From contig NZ_CP086727.1 of NCBI RefSeq assembly GCF_020906275.1, positions 3,546,304 to 3,610,303 on the forward strand: DNA of 64,000 bases, given 5' to 3'. This DNA comes from Parasphingorhabdus litoris DSM 22379. GTDB taxonomy: Bacteria; Pseudomonadota; Alphaproteobacteria; Sphingomonadales; Sphingomonadaceae. The notes below the pieces were generated by a model that saw only the letters and a program-made list of their open reading frames with translations, had not been told where the DNA came from and searched no databases. This document shows, piece by piece, positions 62,541 to 64,000 of this stretch (positions within the stretch are counted from its first letter, which is position 1; the number at the start of each line of letters is the position of its first letter). The translations under genes and the position numbers were made by a program.

Positions 62541-62975
62541 TTGTCTGCCACACCGGAACCCAAATTTGGCTTTTATCCTCAATATATACCGCCATCTCCC
62601 TTAGAATATCTAACGTGGGGTGGGCAGTCACTTCTTCTTATCACTATGATATTCATTTTCTTTTTCATCATCGCGTCAAAAAGAAGAGAAGTTATAAAAA
62701 AAGAGAAAAGGTATGAATTTTCTGCTTATACTTTGAAATTCATATCATTTTTTTCCATCCTTTTTGGGTTATCAATTTTTATTTTTGCGATACAAAATAT
62801 TTTAGTGAAAGCTGGAATAGCAGGCAATGCATATTTAGGGCAAATTGCAACACCGATTTCCGACGCCCTTACCCCACTCGTTTTTGGACTATTCAATGCC
62901 ACTGTCGGTCTTTCATTCTATTTTTTTGCGAGATGGAGAAACCTCAGAGCCCTTGAATCGAAAGAAGAATCTTAA
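62541..62975 (+). CDS. AT-rich orphan membrane protein between rho and hemJ
   Basis: 144 residues from a TTG start (62541) with GGGAG at 8-nt spacing. A short periplasmic-like start (PKFGFYPQYIPPSPLEYL) is followed by three transmembrane helices: about 28-45, 68-88 and 110-130. The segment QIATPISDALTPLVFGLFNATVGLSFYFFARWRNLRAL is reminiscent of the third helix of MotA/TolQ/ExbB proteins but the similarity is weak. By eye its base composition is clearly more AT-rich than both neighbours, and it overlaps the hemJ stop tail-to-tail, which suggests recent acquisition. Confidence 0.7.
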   Translation: MSATPEPKFGFYPQYIPPSPLEYLTWGGQSLLLITMIFIFFFIIASKRREVIKKEKRYEFSAYTLKFISFFSILFGLSIFIFAIQNILVKAGIAGNAYLGQIATPISDALTPLVFGLFNATVGLSFYFFARWRNLRALESKEES

Positions 62976-63415
62976 AACGGTTTCACAATCACCAATATAA
63001 CAATCACCGCTGCGGTGATCCCCGGCACTTCGTTGACCAGCCGCAACTTCTTGTCCGTCATCGTTCGCTCGCCACGCGCCAGTTTTTTCGCATAAGCCAT
63101 CATCCATCCATGATAGCCGGAGAGCAGCAGGACAATAAGTAATTTCCCGTGGAACCAGCCCTGACTAAACGCGTCAATATTATAAGCGAGCGCCAAGCCG
63201 AGAACCCATGTGATAATCATCGAGGGATTGAGGATGATCTTGCGCAGCCTTCCCTCTCGCTCAATCCATTTCCGGTCTTCTTCCGATCCAACGGCTGATT
63301 CCTGATGATAAACGAAAAAGCGCGGCATCATGAACAGGCCAGCCATCCAGAATATGACAAAAATGATATGGGCGGATTTTAACCAGAGATAGAGCATCGA
63401 GAGAATTTCATTCAT
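62972..63415 (-). CDS. hemJ: Protoporphyrinogen IX oxidase HemJ
   Basis: 147 residues, four transmembrane helices. HIIFVIFWMAGLFMMPRFFVYH (conserved His and the RxFVYH tail), REGRLRKIILNPSMIITWVLGLAL, FHGKLLIVLLLSGYHGWM and RLVNEVPGITAAVIVILV. This matches HemJ, the oxygen-dependent enzyme that converts protoporphyrinogen IX to protoporphyrin IX in the inner membrane of many alphaproteobacteria. Its ATG overlaps the hemE stop (ATGA), so the two heme enzymes are coupled. Confidence 0.95.
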   Translation of the reverse strand: MNEILSMLYLWLKSAHIIFVIFWMAGLFMMPRFFVYHQESAVGSEEDRKWIEREGRLRKIILNPSMIITWVLGLALAYNIDAFSQGWFHGKLLIVLLLSGYHGWMMAYAKKLARGERTMTDKKLRLVNEVPGITAAVIVILVIVKPF

Positions 63416-64000
63416 TGCCGGACAAGTGTAAGCAGCTTTTCCACATGTTCAATGGGCGTGTCCGGTAAAATACCGTGACCCAGATTGAAAATATGCGGCC
63501 GATCTTCAAAGACTTGCAGGATATGGCGCACGGATTTTTCTAGCGCTTCGCCGCCCGCGATTAGAGCGAGCGGGTCGAGATTGCCTTGAAGGGGCAGATC
63601 ATTTGGCAATATTTTGTGAGCCCAGAGTGGATCCACGGTTTCATCCAGGCCGATCGCATCTGCTTTCGTTTCATTAGCGTAAGCGGCAAGCTTGGCGCCT
63701 GCGCCCTTTGGAAAGCCGATAATCGGAAGATCAGGATGAACAGCTTTGAGCCGCGCTATAATTTCGGCATTGGGTGCAATGACCCATTTTTCAAACTGCG
63801 CAGGCGATAGTGATCCGGCCCAGCTGTCGAATAGCTGCACAGCATCGACGCCTGCATCAATCTGACCCAGCAGATATTCAACGGTATTTTCTATAATCGC
63901 ATCAATCAGCTGAGAAAAAGCTGTTTCGTCCTGATAGGCATAGCGTCGGGTCACGCCCTGATCCTTACTGCCTTGCCCATGCACCATATAAGTTGCGACG
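63412..64000 (-). CDS. hemE: Uroporphyrinogen decarboxylase HemE, C-terminal part only
   Basis: The frame stays open to the window edge, so the gene starts beyond base 64000 and about 195 codons of the C-terminal half are visible. ATYMVHGQGSKDQGVTRR, VQLFDSWAGSLSPAQFEKWVIAPNAEII, IGFPKGAGAKLAAYANETKADAIGLDETVDPLWA, and QGNLDPLALIAGGEAL are typical of HemE, which decarboxylates uroporphyrinogen III to coproporphyrinogen III. In Caulobacter the chromosome origin lies directly upstream of hemE. Confidence 0.95.
   Translation of the reverse strand, partial: VATYMVHGQGSKDQGVTRRYAYQDETAFSQLIDAIIENTVEYLLGQIDAGVDAVQLFDSWAGSLSPAQFEKWVIAPNAEIIARLKAVHPDLPIIGFPKGAGAKLAAYANETKADAIGLDETVDPLWAHKILPNDLPLQGNLDPLALIAGGEALEKSVRHILQVFEDRPHIFNLGHGILPDTPIEHVEKLLTLVRQ

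Noticed and set aside
1..64000. CRISPR array, prophage, transposon or integron
   Set aside because: No regularly spaced direct repeats, transposase, integrase, terminase or capsid-like protein found in the coding regions.

Overview
The window looks like a chromosomal segment of an alphaproteobacterium, most likely a (marine-type) member of the Sphingomonadales. This is inferred from the SUF locus order, a large TonB-dependent receptor of the Caulobacter/Xanthomonas type, a small DUF6489-like protein, the hemE-hemJ-rho...mnmE-mnmG-rsmG-parA-parB order, and dense ATGA-overlapping operons of moderate GC. I see no transposase, integrase, phage gene, CRISPR array or rRNA. One tRNA gene (Asn, GTT) is present.

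Layout, left to right. 0-2.3 kb: the 3' part of a JmjC/cupin-like hydroxylase gene, tRNA-Asn with an imperfect acceptor stem, and an SPFH/band-7 (slipin-like) gene. 2.3-9.2 kb (minus strand): a complete SUF iron-sulfur operon, Rrf2 regulator-sufB-orphan-sufC-small exported Cys protein-sufD-sufS-sufT-GNAT-sufA, driven from a promoter whose -10 box lies inside an IscR-like palindrome. 9.3-16.6 kb: an AraC regulator, a DUF885 lipoprotein, and a three-gene module (DUF3604 lipoprotein, parvulin-type isomerase, HupE/UreJ membrane protein). 16.2-20.8 kb: an ECF sigma factor with a small membrane partner, then a MarR-controlled oxidoreductase/amidohydrolase group. 20.8-24.7 kb: beta-propeller phytase plus TonB-dependent receptor, a likely phytate phosphate-scavenging pair. 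24.8-28.9 kb: GST, adenine deaminase with a purine phosphoribosyltransferase (adenine salvage), a UDP-sugar epimerase and an FMN reductase.

29-45 kb is a long plus-strand acyl-CoA block: acyl-CoA dehydrogenase, thiolase, FadB-like bifunctional enzyme, then an operon with an AtuA-family protein, carboxyltransferase, enoyl-CoA hydratase, biotin carboxylase/carrier, nitronate-monooxygenase-family flavoprotein, class III CoA-transferase, TIGR03084-type protein and acyl-CoA synthetase. It contains most steps of an acyclic-terpene (geranyl-CoA carboxylase type) or related branched acyl-CoA pathway, with extra enzymes of unknown purpose. 45-52.6 kb: an FSP1/AIFM2-like flavoprotein, a lipid kinase, an alpha/beta hydrolase, and a surface-fibre locus (DUF4402 subunit, PapD-like chaperone, divergent usher-like outer-membrane protein).

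52.8-64 kb is an origin-proximal housekeeping block: parB-parA-rsmG-mnmG-mnmE with three parS palindromes, DUF6489, dienelactone hydrolase, TerC-like protein, rho, an AT-rich orphan membrane gene, hemJ and truncated hemE. By analogy with Caulobacter, the chromosome origin should lie just beyond the right edge of the window.
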